In this document: piece by piece, positions 36,882 to 45,153 of the stretch
Numbering within the stretch: the stretch's first letter is position 1
Layout: each line of letters starts with the position of its first letter
Assembly: GCF_002088945.1 (NCBI RefSeq)
Contig: NZ_NCSU01000014.1
Coordinates: 62,001 to 126,000 of the forward strand
DNA from: Henriciella pelagia
GTDB taxonomy: Bacteria > Pseudomonadota > Alphaproteobacteria > Caulobacterales > Hyphomonadaceae
Reading direction: 5' to 3'
DNA: 64,000 nt
Program-made: the position numbers and the translations under genes
The notes under the pieces: generated by a model
What the model saw: the letters and a program-made list of their open reading frames with translations, nothing else
What the model was told of the DNA's origin: nothing
The model's database searches: none

Positions 36882-38020
36882 ACCTGGCCTCGCATCATTT
36901 CGCGCGAGACAATGACGCGCATGATTTCATTGGTGCCTTCGAGGATCTGGTGAACGCGAAGGTCGCGCACAATCCGCTCGACTTCATAGTCACCGAGATA
37001 GCCATAGCCGCCATGCAGCTGCAGCGCGTCATTCGCGACCTTGAAGGCCGTATCCGTCACGAAGCGCTTCGCCATTGCGCAGAACTTCGTCTTGTCCGGC
37101 GCCCCAGCGTCCACCTTTCGCGCAGCCTCGTAAAGCAGCGAGCGTGCGGCCGCGAGTTCCGTCTCCATGTCGGCCAGCTTGAACTGGGTTGCCTGGAAAT
37201 CGATAATGGCGCGGCCGAACTGCTTGCGTTCCTGTACATAGGCGAAGGCCCGGTCGAGAGCGTCCTGCGCGCCGCCAAGCGCACAGGCGGCAATGTTCAG
37301 GCGTCCGCCGTCGAGGCCCGCCATGGCGAACTTGAAGCCATTACCTTCCTCGCCGACCCGGTTGGTCGCCGGAATGCGGCAATCATCAAAATTGACCATT
37401 GCCGTCGGCTGCGCGCGCCAGCCCATCTTGTCTTCATGCTTGCCAAAGCTGAGGCCCGGCGCGTCCTTGTCGACCACGAAGGTCGAGACGCCCTTCGCGC
37501 CATTGTCATCGGTGCGCGCCATGACGACGTAGACGTCGGAGAAACCGGCGCCTGAGATGAACACTTTCGCGCCATTTAGCACATACTCGTCGCCATCGAG
37601 TTTTGCGGTCGTCTTCAGGCTCGCCGCATCCGATCCCGCGCCCGGCTCTGTCAGGCAATAGGAAGCAATAAGCTCCGTCGCGGTGAGACGCGGGACGTAT
37701 TTCGCGCGCAGCTGGTCGTGGCCGAAACTGTCGATCATCCAGGTCGCCATATTGTGGATCGACAGGAAGGCCGCATGACTGATGTCGCCGCGCGAGAGCT
37801 GTTCGAAGATCAGCGCGGCGTCGAGCCGGCCTAGCCCCGAACCGCCATGCTCCTCCTGCGTATAGATGCCGCCAAACCCAAGCTCGCCAAGCGCTTCCAG
37901 CTTGGTGCGGTCCATCTCGCCGGCCTTGTCCCATTCAGCGGCATGCGGGCGCAGCTCACTCATGGCGAAATTCTTCGCCATGTCGGATATCATCGTCTGC
38001 TCTTCGGTCAGAAGCGTCAT
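36878..38020 (-). CDS. isobutyryl-CoA dehydrogenase (acyl-CoA dehydrogenase)
   Basis: A 380-residue acyl-CoA dehydrogenase. It has YCLTEPGAGSDAASLKTTA, VYVVMARTD, the FAD-binding helix QFGRAIIDFQATQFKLADMETELAAARSLLYEAA, LQLHGGYGYLGDYEVERIVRDLRVHQILEGTNEIMR with the catalytic Glu, and a C-terminal helix. Context (mmsA upstream, HIBCH and mmsB downstream) argues for isobutyryl-CoA in valine breakdown. Branched-chain specificity cannot be fixed from motifs. Confidence 0.9.
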   Translation of the reverse strand: MTLLTEEQTMISDMAKNFAMSELRPHAAEWDKAGEMDRTKLEALGELGFGGIYTQEEHGGSGLGRLDAALIFEQLSRGDISHAAFLSIHNMATWMIDSFGHDQLRAKYVPRLTATELIASYCLTEPGAGSDAASLKTTAKLDGDEYVLNGAKVFISGAGFSDVYVVMARTDDNGAKGVSTFVVDKDAPGLSFGKHEDKMGWRAQPTAMVNFDDCRIPATNRVGEEGNGFKFAMAGLDGGRLNIAACALGGAQDALDRAFAYVQERKQFGRAIIDFQATQFKLADMETELAAARSLLYEAARKVDAGAPDKTKFCAMAKRFVTDTAFKVANDALQLHGGYGYLGDYEVERIVRDLRVHQILEGTNEIMRVIVSREMMRGQV

Positions 38021-38057
38021 CGGTTCAGCCCTTCAAAATCCAACTTGTTTGTCAGAC

Positions 38058-39554
38058 TTATTGCATCGTCGGGATGATGAAAGCCTGGTCGCCGATATCG
38101 CCTTCCGGCCAGCGCTGGGTGACCGTCTTGATTTTGGTCCAGAAACGGACACCTTCCGGCCCGTGCTGGTTGGTGTCGCCAAAGGCCGAACGTTTCCAGC
38201 CACCAAAGGTGTGATAGCTGACCGGCACCGGGATCGGCACATTGATGCCGACCATGCCGACATTGACCTGAGCGGCAAACTCGCGCGCCGCGCGGCCATT
38301 CGACGTGAAGATCGCGACGCCATTGCCATACTGGTGATTGCTCGGCAGCGCGGCCGCTTCTTCCAGCGTTTCGGCGCGCACGACCTGCAGCACCGGCCCG
38401 AAGATCTCTTCCTTGTAGGATTTCATCTCAGGCTTCACATAGTCGAACAGGGTCGGCCCGACGAAGAAGCCATTCTCATAGCCTTGGAGCGTGTGGCCGC
38501 GCCCATCGAGCTTAAGTTCAGCGCCCTCTTCCGCGCCCATGCGGATATAATCCTCAACCTTGGCCTTGTGAGCTGCGGAGACGACCGGGCCATAATGGGC
38601 GTCCTTGTCGGTCGAGATGCCGACTTTGAGATTGCTCGCGGAGTCCAGCATCCGCTCGACGAATTCGTCCCCCGTCTTCTTGCCGACCGTGACAGCCACA
38701 GGCAGCGCCATGCAGCGCTCGCCAGCCGAGCCATAGGCCGCGCCGACAATGTCCTTGACCGCCTGCTCCATATTGGCGTCCGGCATGATGATGCCGTGGT
38801 TCTTCGCCCCGCCCATGGCCTGGACGCGCTTTCCGTGCGCCGTGCCGGTGGCGTAGACATATTGCGCGATGTCGGATGAGCCGACGAAGCTGACCGCCTT
38901 GATGTCCGGATGCTTCAGGATTGCATCCACGGATGTCTTGTCACCGTGGACGACGTTGAGCACGCCTTCAGGCGCGCCGGCTTCGAGGAACAGCTCGGCC
39001 AGACGAACCGGAACGGACGGGTCTTTCTCCGATGGCTTCAGCACGAAGGTGTTTCCGCAGGCGATTGCCACGGCAAACATCCAGCACGGGATCATGGCCG
39101 GGAAATTGAACGGGGTGATGCCCGCCACAACACCCAGCGGCTGGCGCATCGAATAGACGTCAATGCCAGGGCCTGCGCCCTCGGTGTATTCGCCCTTCTG
39201 GAGGTGCGGGATGCCGCAAGCGAATTCGACGACGTCAATGCCGCGCTGGACGTCACCCTTCGAATCGGCAACCACCTTGCCGTGCTCGGAGGAGAGCAGC
39301 TCGGCCAGCTCGTCGATATTCTGTTCCAGCAGATCCTTGAACTTGAAGAGCACGCGGGCGCGGCGCTGCGGGTTGGTCGTCGACCATTCCGGCAGCGCGG
39401 CCTTGGCCGCCTCAACAGCCTTGTCGACTTCGCCTTCCGTCGCGAGATCGACTTTCGCCTGAACCTCGCCCGTGTTCGGATTGTATATGTCACCAAACCG
39501 CCCAGAGGTGCCTTCTACCGATTTGCCCGCAATATAATGGTGGACGTGCCGCAT
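38058..39554 (-). CDS. mmsA: CoA-acylating methylmalonate-semialdehyde dehydrogenase
   Basis: From ATG 39554 the product is 498 residues; the longer frame begins 17 codons upstream without support. It has HHYIAGKSVEGTSGRFGDIYNPNTG, TPFNFPAMIPCWMFAVAIACGN, FVGSSDIAQYVYATG and catalytic Cys in GSAGERCMALPVAV. No catalytic Glu is present at the usual ALDH position, as expected for the acylating class. It turns methylmalonate semialdehyde into propionyl-CoA and CO2. It heads the valine operon, divergent from the LysR gene. Confidence 0.95.
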   Translation of the reverse strand: MRHVHHYIAGKSVEGTSGRFGDIYNPNTGEVQAKVDLATEGEVDKAVEAAKAALPEWSTTNPQRRARVLFKFKDLLEQNIDELAELLSSEHGKVVADSKGDVQRGIDVVEFACGIPHLQKGEYTEGAGPGIDVYSMRQPLGVVAGITPFNFPAMIPCWMFAVAIACGNTFVLKPSEKDPSVPVRLAELFLEAGAPEGVLNVVHGDKTSVDAILKHPDIKAVSFVGSSDIAQYVYATGTAHGKRVQAMGGAKNHGIIMPDANMEQAVKDIVGAAYGSAGERCMALPVAVTVGKKTGDEFVERMLDSASNLKVGISTDKDAHYGPVVSAAHKAKVEDYIRMGAEEGAELKLDGRGHTLQGYENGFFVGPTLFDYVKPEMKSYKEEIFGPVLQVVRAETLEEAAALPSNHQYGNGVAIFTSNGRAAREFAAQVNVGMVGINVPIPVPVSYHTFGGWKRSAFGDTNQHGPEGVRFWTKIKTVTQRWPEGDIGDQAFIIPTMQ

Positions 39555-39624
39555 CTGTCGCTTCTCCCTGAAATCCTTGTCGCCTCTCACATAAGGGCTG
39601 TGCATTTGCTGGTAAACATGGATG

Positions 39625-39645
39625 ATTGCAGTTTATATCTGCAAT
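39625..39645. promoter_or_regulatory. LysR-type operator between mmsA and its divergent regulator
   Basis: ATTGCAG (39625-39631) and CTGCAAT (39639-39645) are exact reverse complements around TTTATAT. The arrangement includes the T-N11-A core typical of LysR-family sites, in the 113-bp divergent region. Confidence 0.7.
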
Positions 39646-39667
39646 TTTGCAGGTTAATAGCTTCACC

Positions 39668-40537
39668 ATGAACTGGGATGACCTCAAACTCTTTCTCGAT
39701 GTAAGCCGTCGGCCAAAACTCGAAGAAGCGGCAGCGCAGATTCATCTCGACGCCACGACGATCAGCCGGCGTATCAAACGCCTCGAACAGGAACTCGGTG
39801 TCACCCTGTTCGAGCGCACACGGCGCGGTCATGTCCTGACCGTGGCCGGAGAAAAGCTCGTCGCCCGCGTCGAAGCCATGGAATCTGCGTCCTTCGATAT
39901 CCTGGCTGAACGCACAAGTGAGCACAGCGCGGAAGGCCGTATCAGGCTCGGCGTGACTGAAGGACTGGGGTCAATCCTGATCGCCCCCGCCCTCGGCGAT
40001 TTCAAGCAGCTGCACCCGAAGATCGACATTGATCTTATCGCGCTATCGGGTTTCGTCAGCGTCCCGAAGCGGCAGGCCGACATGTCGATCCTGCTGGCGC
40101 GGCCATCATCAGGCCGCCTCAAGGTCCGCAAACTCTCCGACTATTCACTGCACCTCTACGCCGCCCCCGTCTATCTTGATGCACGACCACCGGTCCGGAC
40201 GCGCGACGATCTCCAGCACCACACGCTGATCGGCTATGTCGATGACCTCATTTATTCGGCGCAGCTACGCTATTTCGACGAATTGCTGCCGGGCCTGTCG
40301 CCAGACCTGTGCAGCCCGAGCATCGTCGCACAGTTTGAAATGGTGAGCGCAGGCGCCGGCGTCGGCATCCTGCCCGCCTTCATGGCCCGGCGAGATCCGG
40401 AGCTGCGCCGGCTGCTCGCAGATGAGCTGAATGTACAGCGCGCCTTCTGGCTGGCTGTGCATGAAGATGTCGCCAGCCTGACGCGAAATCGGCTCCTCTC
40501 CGACTTCCTCGTGAACCTGCTGCGCGACCTGCCCTGA
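39668..40537 (+). CDS. LysR family transcriptional regulator
   Basis: From ATG 39668 (MNWDDLKLFLDVSRRPKLEEAA) the protein has 289 residues. The winged helix-turn-helix includes IHLDATTISRRIKRLEQELGVTLFERTRRGHVLT, and the effector domain begins GRIRLGVTEGLGSILIAPAL. The longer frame from 39626 would start inside the predicted operator. Divergent orientation to mmsA points to control of the valine genes; the inducer is unknown. The N-terminal WDDLKLFLDV pattern is typical of alphaproteobacterial LysR proteins. Confidence 0.9.
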   Translation: MNWDDLKLFLDVSRRPKLEEAAAQIHLDATTISRRIKRLEQELGVTLFERTRRGHVLTVAGEKLVARVEAMESASFDILAERTSEHSAEGRIRLGVTEGLGSILIAPALGDFKQLHPKIDIDLIALSGFVSVPKRQADMSILLARPSSGRLKVRKLSDYSLHLYAAPVYLDARPPVRTRDDLQHHTLIGYVDDLIYSAQLRYFDELLPGLSPDLCSPSIVAQFEMVSAGAGVGILPAFMARRDPELRRLLADELNVQRAFWLAVHEDVASLTRNRLLSDFLVNLLRDLP

Positions 40538-40541
40538 ACGC

Positions 40542-41486
40542 CTAGTACCCGCGCGTGACGTCGACCGAGTCCGGCAACTGCCCCGTCCTGAGAACCTCAG
40601 CCAGCAGATCGCAGAATCGGTTCACCGCATCGTCTGCCAGGGTGAGCCCCGCCACATGAGGGGTCACCGTCACCCGTTCATCCGTCCACTGCCAGTCCGC
40701 TTGCGGAAGCGGTTCTTCCTCAAAAACGTCCAGAACTGCGTGGGAGACAGATCCCTGGTCCAGCGCCTGTCGCAAGGCATCATGATCCAGCGTGGTCCCT
40801 CGCCCGATATTGATGAGCAGCGCGCCCTCTAACCGGCCAAGCAAGTCCACCGAGACAAGGTTTTCGGTCTCCTGTGTCGCTGGCAAGGCGAGCACCACAA
40901 TGTCCGCCCCCACAAGAGAGCCTTCGGCTTGCAAAGCCTGAACCCGCTGCAGTCCTTCGCGCTGCCTTCCAGACCGCGAATACCCGGTCACACGAGCACC
41001 GAGCCGCTCAAACGTCGCGCCTATGACGCGGCCGATCTCTCCCGTGCCGACGACTGCAACTTCGCTGTCGAACAGGAAACGCGGCGCCGTGCGGTCCTTG
41101 TCCCAGACCAGCGAAGCATGCGCCTCCCGGCGGTGACGCATCTGCTGCAGGTGCTCCAGAGCGTAGCCGACGCAGTATTCGGCTATCTGCTCACCCATGC
41201 GGCCCGTGGTGCGGGTAATGACAGGGAGGGCACCGGTTTCGGGCAGGCCGGAACAGATCGCATCGACGCCGGCCCCTGTCGAATGGATCCAGTCATATTG
41301 ATCCAGATTCTCATCCTCCGGCGGACGAAAGCTTATCAGCGCCTTGAGCCTGGCATCGGACTGCAAAGCGATCCGGCTGACATGAAGGGACGGAAAGCGC
41401 TCGCGAAGCGCCGCTTCGATCACATCGGCATGCTTGTCGATGATGCGAATGGCAACGTCTTCTGGCCGTAAAGCGCCTTCACTCAT
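40542..41486 (-). CDS. D-isomer-specific 2-hydroxyacid dehydrogenase
   Basis: A 314-residue NAD(P)-dependent enzyme. The nucleotide fold has VVGTGEIGRVIGATFERLGARVTGYSRSG. LVSVDLLGRLEGALLINIGRGTTLDHDAL supplies the Arg region, and VTPHVAGLT supplies the catalytic His. Glyoxylate/hydroxypyruvate-type reductases are similar. It follows the flavin reductase gene with an 8-nt overlap and ends 5 bp from the LysR stop on the opposite strand. Substrate unknown. Confidence 0.88.
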   Translation of the reverse strand: MSEGALRPEDVAIRIIDKHADVIEAALRERFPSLHVSRIALQSDARLKALISFRPPEDENLDQYDWIHSTGAGVDAICSGLPETGALPVITRTTGRMGEQIAEYCVGYALEHLQQMRHRREAHASLVWDKDRTAPRFLFDSEVAVVGTGEIGRVIGATFERLGARVTGYSRSGRQREGLQRVQALQAEGSLVGADIVVLALPATQETENLVSVDLLGRLEGALLINIGRGTTLDHDALRQALDQGSVSHAVLDVFEEEPLPQADWQWTDERVTVTPHVAGLTLADDAVNRFCDLLAEVLRTGQLPDSVDVTRGY

Positions 41487-41967
41487 AAGACTGGATACGG
41501 TGGTAGGCTCGCCCGTGATAGATGAGGCAGTTGGCTGTCTCGCTCACCGCAATGTGAGCAGGCTTGCAGAACAGGACAGTGTGTGTGCCGTACTCAATCG
41601 CGCGGTCGACGCGGCAATCGAACCAGGCCGCAACATCCTTCAGGACCGGATTGCCGAGCGCGCTGACTGTCCAGGCGCCCGCCCCGAAGCGCTGGTCCGC
41701 AGGTACCTGTCCAGACGCAAATGTGTGGCTGATATCCTGCTGCTCGCTCGAAAGCACATTCACGCAGAGCGTCTGGTTCTGTTTGATGATCGCATTCGCG
41801 CCGGACGCCCGGTTCACGCAAACGATCAGAGAGGGCGGATCATCGGACACGCTTGTCACAGCAGAAACGGTGATGCCGTAGCGCCCTGCCGGTCCGTCGG
41901 TTGCAATCACACAGACCGCCGACCCCAGCTGGGCCATGGCTGCACGGAAGATTGCCTTGTCGGTCAT
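41479..41967 (-). CDS. flavin reductase (HpaC/RutF-like)
   Basis: From ATG 41967 (MTDKAIFRAAMAQLGSAVCVIATD) this is a 162-residue split-barrel flavin reductase with AGRYGITVSAVTSVSDDPPSLIVCVN and a later CLIYHGRAYHRI. Such enzymes supply reduced FMN/FAD to a partner monooxygenase. The partner is not adjacent; the nearest flavin enzyme is the nitronate monooxygenase 7 kb away. It overlaps the 2-hydroxyacid dehydrogenase by 8 nt. The upstream frame extension is not conserved. Confidence 0.88.
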   Translation of the reverse strand: MTDKAIFRAAMAQLGSAVCVIATDGPAGRYGITVSAVTSVSDDPPSLIVCVNRASGANAIIKQNQTLCVNVLSSEQQDISHTFASGQVPADQRFGAGAWTVSALGNPVLKDVAAWFDCRVDRAIEYGTHTVLFCKPAHIAVSETANCLIYHGRAYHRIQSYE

Positions 41968-42131
41968 AGACGGTGGGTGTCCTGAATGTTGCCAATACCT
42001 AGATAGATTTAGCGCTTTTGCGACATTTGAAAGGGTGGGATGCAGGCATGCAAGACTTTGCCTTGACTTAACGCCAGCCAAAGCGGCACCACGACAGTCA
42101 AGCAAGCTGGCTTTTCGTTCCAGGAGGACAG

Positions 42132-44960
42132 ATGACCGACCGCCGTTCAGCCACATCTCTGGATCTCACAAGCGTTCAGGAAACGCTGCGCGTAAACGCA
42201 GCCGAGATTGAAAAAGACCCGCTGACGAATTCGGTGCTTTCGCTCGCCCTGTCTCTGTTTCAGGACCTCGATTGCGGAAACCACCATCTCGAAGAATTCG
42301 CCCCGCTGATCGATGATGTTCACTTCAAGCTCTTGTGCGAGCGTGCTGACAGGTTTCGCGCACAGCACATTTCAGTCGGCGCAGGTGATACATGGGCCGA
42401 GGTCCGCTCACGCCTTGAGGCGGCAGCCGAAGACGGGCTCGACGCGTTTACCGCCGCCGCCGGACGCGCGCATGGCGGTATCGTCTTCACCGCGCACCCA
42501 ACCTTCGCACTTTCCAGATCCGTTCGACAGGCATTCGCCGAGCACGCCGCGCAGAATACGGACGAGACGCTCGCCAGATTGCGAGCCGAAGCCAACAATC
42601 CGCACGAAGATTGGCCAGACCAGATCACGCTGCAAAGCGAACATGAAGAGACCCAGTCAGCTATCCGCAACGCCCGCGACGCCGCGCGAAAGTATGCCGA
42701 ACTCGTCATTGAGGTCGCTCAAAAATACTTCCCTGACCAGTGGCGAAGCTTCCGCCCGGTCCTGCCCACGATCGCCAGCTGGGTCGGCTATGATCTTGAT
42801 GGACGCACCGATATTCACTGGTCACAGTCCATTGCGCTGAGACTCGGCGAAAAAGCGGTTCAGCTCTCATACTATGCCGAACGCCTGAGGAGCATCGGCG
42901 CCGGCAACAAGCTCGACGCCGTCATTGCAAGAGTCGAAGCTGCGCAAACCCACACGGCCAAGGCGGCTGAACTGTTCGCAGGCGACCTGTCTTCGTCCGG
43001 CACGCTGATCAAGGCGGCAAACTTCCTGACGGGCGAAACGCAGGCCAAACTGGTTGATAGCGATGAGATTATCGCCCCGCTCGACGCCCTGATCGCCGAC
43101 CCGTCGTCAAGCGCCGATCTCGTGTCCGCCCTGATCGTCCTTCGCTCTGAAATCGAGGCGCTGCAACTTGGCACGGCGCGTATTCATCTGCGCGTCAATG
43201 CTGCACAGGTGCGTACCGTCCTGTCCCGAGACCTCGAGCTCGAGACGGAAGATAGCGAGCTTGGCCGACTGGCGCTCCGCAATCTCGCCGACATGGCCGA
43301 TGGTGAGGCGGTACGGCCTGTCAATTTCGCTGACCTGTTCATCGAGCAGTCGACAGCCCGCCGTCAGTTCATGATGTGCGCGCAGATCCTGAAGCACATT
43401 GATGCGAAATCACCGATCCGGTTTCTGATTGCCGAGAGCGAGAACCCGGCCACCGTCATGGGCGCCCTGTATCTTGCGCATCAGTACGGTGTGGCTCACG
43501 CGCTCGATATCTCCCCACTGTTTGAAACCCCCGAAGCCCTTGAGTCCGGCGGCCGCTTCGTCGAGCGGCTGCTGGAGGAGCCGACTTTTGTCGAATACGT
43601 CAAACAGCGCGGCTATCTTTCCATCCAGCTCGGCTTCTCCGACTCCGGCCGCTTCATTGGCCAGGTCGCGGGCAATATGGCCATTGAGCGGATTCACAGC
43701 CTTATCGGCCGTGCTCTCGGAGACAAGCTGCCCGGCTGCGGCCTGCTCTTCTTCAACACGCATGGCGAGTCCATCGGTCGAGGGGGCTATCCCGGCAGTT
43801 TCGAGCAGCGCTTCGATCACTTGCTGACCAAATGGACTCGCGCCGGCCTGGTCAGTCGCGGCCTGCACCCCCTGCATGAAGTGAGCTTTCAGGGCGGCGA
43901 CGGTTTCATGCATTTCGGAACGCCGGAACTTTCAGAAGCCACATATGCGGCCTTCTGTGAACACATTCTCAGCGACACAGGAAGCGCACATGAGGACCCT
44001 TTCTACAAGCGGACTGATTTCGTCTGGGATGCGTATCGCGCGCTGCGCAGCTGGCATGAGACGATCTTCGGTAATCCGGACTATGCGCACATGCTGGGTG
44101 GCTTCGCGACCGGGTTTCTCGTCAAGGCCGGCTCGCGACCCGTGAAACGGGCTGGCGGAATTATCGCCGGACCATCAGCTATCCGAGCCATTTCGCACAA
44201 TGCATTGCTGCAGCAGCTCGGCGTTCCGCTGAACTCGGCATGTGGCATTGGTTCATCGGTCAGGCGCGAGTCCGAGCGGCTGACTCATCTGATCGACGAG
44301 TCGCCACGTTTGCATTCTCTGGTCATGCTCGCCACCACGGCCCGCATGCTGACCAGCCTGCCTGTCTTGCGTGGATATGCGACGGTATTCGACCCGGAAG
44401 CCTGGCTGTCGCTCGCCAAGCATGGAAATGTCTGCAATGCAGGCGCCATGCATAAGGTCGCGAGCGCGCTCGCCGACTATCAGACATCGACGAGTCTCAG
44501 GAAAATCGCCAACATCCTTGCTGTCGACCTGATGGAGTTTGACCGGCTCCTGAACACGCTCAAGGATTCCCCATCGGTCGAGGACCGCCACGAGGCTCGC
44601 CTCGAATTCCATGCCCTGCACGCCATTCGTCAGGCGATCATGATGTACGCCCTCAGCCTGGTCGGCCGTCTGCGCAATTTCTCGGCGCGGCATGATATCA
44701 GCCTGGAAGAAATCCTCGATCTCGTGCTCAATCTCCAGATTGATGACGCCGTTGCGCGGCTCGAAGAAATCTATCCCCTGTCGAGAGACGATGACGAACT
44801 CGTTTCGGGTCTTTCAGAGCCCGGTTTCGAAGCCAGTTCTGACGCTCTGACCGGATACGACCTTCTGCACAGGGACATTATTGATCCGCTTCGTCTTTCG
44901 GGTGAACTGATCCGCCGAATTTCGCTCGCAAATTGTCATGCTTTCGGCGCGTGGGGATAG
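42132..44960 (+). CDS. ppc: phosphoenolpyruvate carboxylase
   Basis: A 942-residue PEPC with a good ribosome binding site (AGGAGG). The catalytic His motif reads VFTAHPTF (canonical TAHPTE). The two other active-site segments read LGFSDSGRFIGQ (canonical GYSDSxKDAG) and FFNTHGESIGRGGYPGS (canonical FHGRGGSxGRGGGP). The phosphate loop is GSRPVKRAGG. These differ from enterobacterial PEPC but match a divergent class I have seen annotated in alphaproteobacteria. It adds bicarbonate to PEP to make oxaloacetate. It stands alone, 193 bp before the Pfa cluster. Confidence 0.85.
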   Translation: MTDRRSATSLDLTSVQETLRVNAAEIEKDPLTNSVLSLALSLFQDLDCGNHHLEEFAPLIDDVHFKLLCERADRFRAQHISVGAGDTWAEVRSRLEAAAEDGLDAFTAAAGRAHGGIVFTAHPTFALSRSVRQAFAEHAAQNTDETLARLRAEANNPHEDWPDQITLQSEHEETQSAIRNARDAARKYAELVIEVAQKYFPDQWRSFRPVLPTIASWVGYDLDGRTDIHWSQSIALRLGEKAVQLSYYAERLRSIGAGNKLDAVIARVEAAQTHTAKAAELFAGDLSSSGTLIKAANFLTGETQAKLVDSDEIIAPLDALIADPSSSADLVSALIVLRSEIEALQLGTARIHLRVNAAQVRTVLSRDLELETEDSELGRLALRNLADMADGEAVRPVNFADLFIEQSTARRQFMMCAQILKHIDAKSPIRFLIAESENPATVMGALYLAHQYGVAHALDISPLFETPEALESGGRFVERLLEEPTFVEYVKQRGYLSIQLGFSDSGRFIGQVAGNMAIERIHSLIGRALGDKLPGCGLLFFNTHGESIGRGGYPGSFEQRFDHLLTKWTRAGLVSRGLHPLHEVSFQGGDGFMHFGTPELSEATYAAFCEHILSDTGSAHEDPFYKRTDFVWDAYRALRSWHETIFGNPDYAHMLGGFATGFLVKAGSRPVKRAGGIIAGPSAIRAISHNALLQQLGVPLNSACGIGSSVRRESERLTHLIDESPRLHSLVMLATTARMLTSLPVLRGYATVFDPEAWLSLAKHGNVCNAGAMHKVASALADYQTSTSLRKIANILAVDLMEFDRLLNTLKDSPSVEDRHEARLEFHALHAIRQAIMMYALSLVGRLRNFSARHDISLEEILDLVLNLQIDDAVARLEEIYPLSRDDDELVSGLSEPGFEASSDALTGYDLLHRDIIDPLRLSGELIRRISLANCHAFGAWG

Positions 44961-44999
44961 CCGTGAAACTGGCCGGCATCGCAAACATAACGACATCGT

Positions 45000-45023
45000 A
45001 ATCTGTTGCAATTGCAACAGATT
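45000..45023. promoter_or_regulatory. perfect 24-bp palindrome in the pfa promoter region
   Basis: The half-site AATCTGTTGCAA is followed directly by its exact reverse complement. The site lies 131 bp upstream of the pfaD start in a 193-bp gene-free region and is likely the operator of an unidentified dimeric regulator. The central TTGCAATTGCAA is AT-rich enough for DNA bending. Confidence 0.75.
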
Positions 45024-45153
45024 GGAGGGCAGCAGCCTGAAATAGATGAAAAAATTCGAATGAGGCCTACGCAGGAGCAATAACGGTGCGGATCGTGCAT
45101 TGATGCAGGTGTCGAAATCGGCTTAACCTGCAACCAGAAGGGGAAAATCAGGC

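Noticed and set aside
45000-45023. lux-box interpretation of the pfa palindrome
   Set aside because: A lux box has CTGT-N8-ACAG, but here the spacing is N10 and no LuxR/LuxI pair is present, so I keep it as an unassigned operator.
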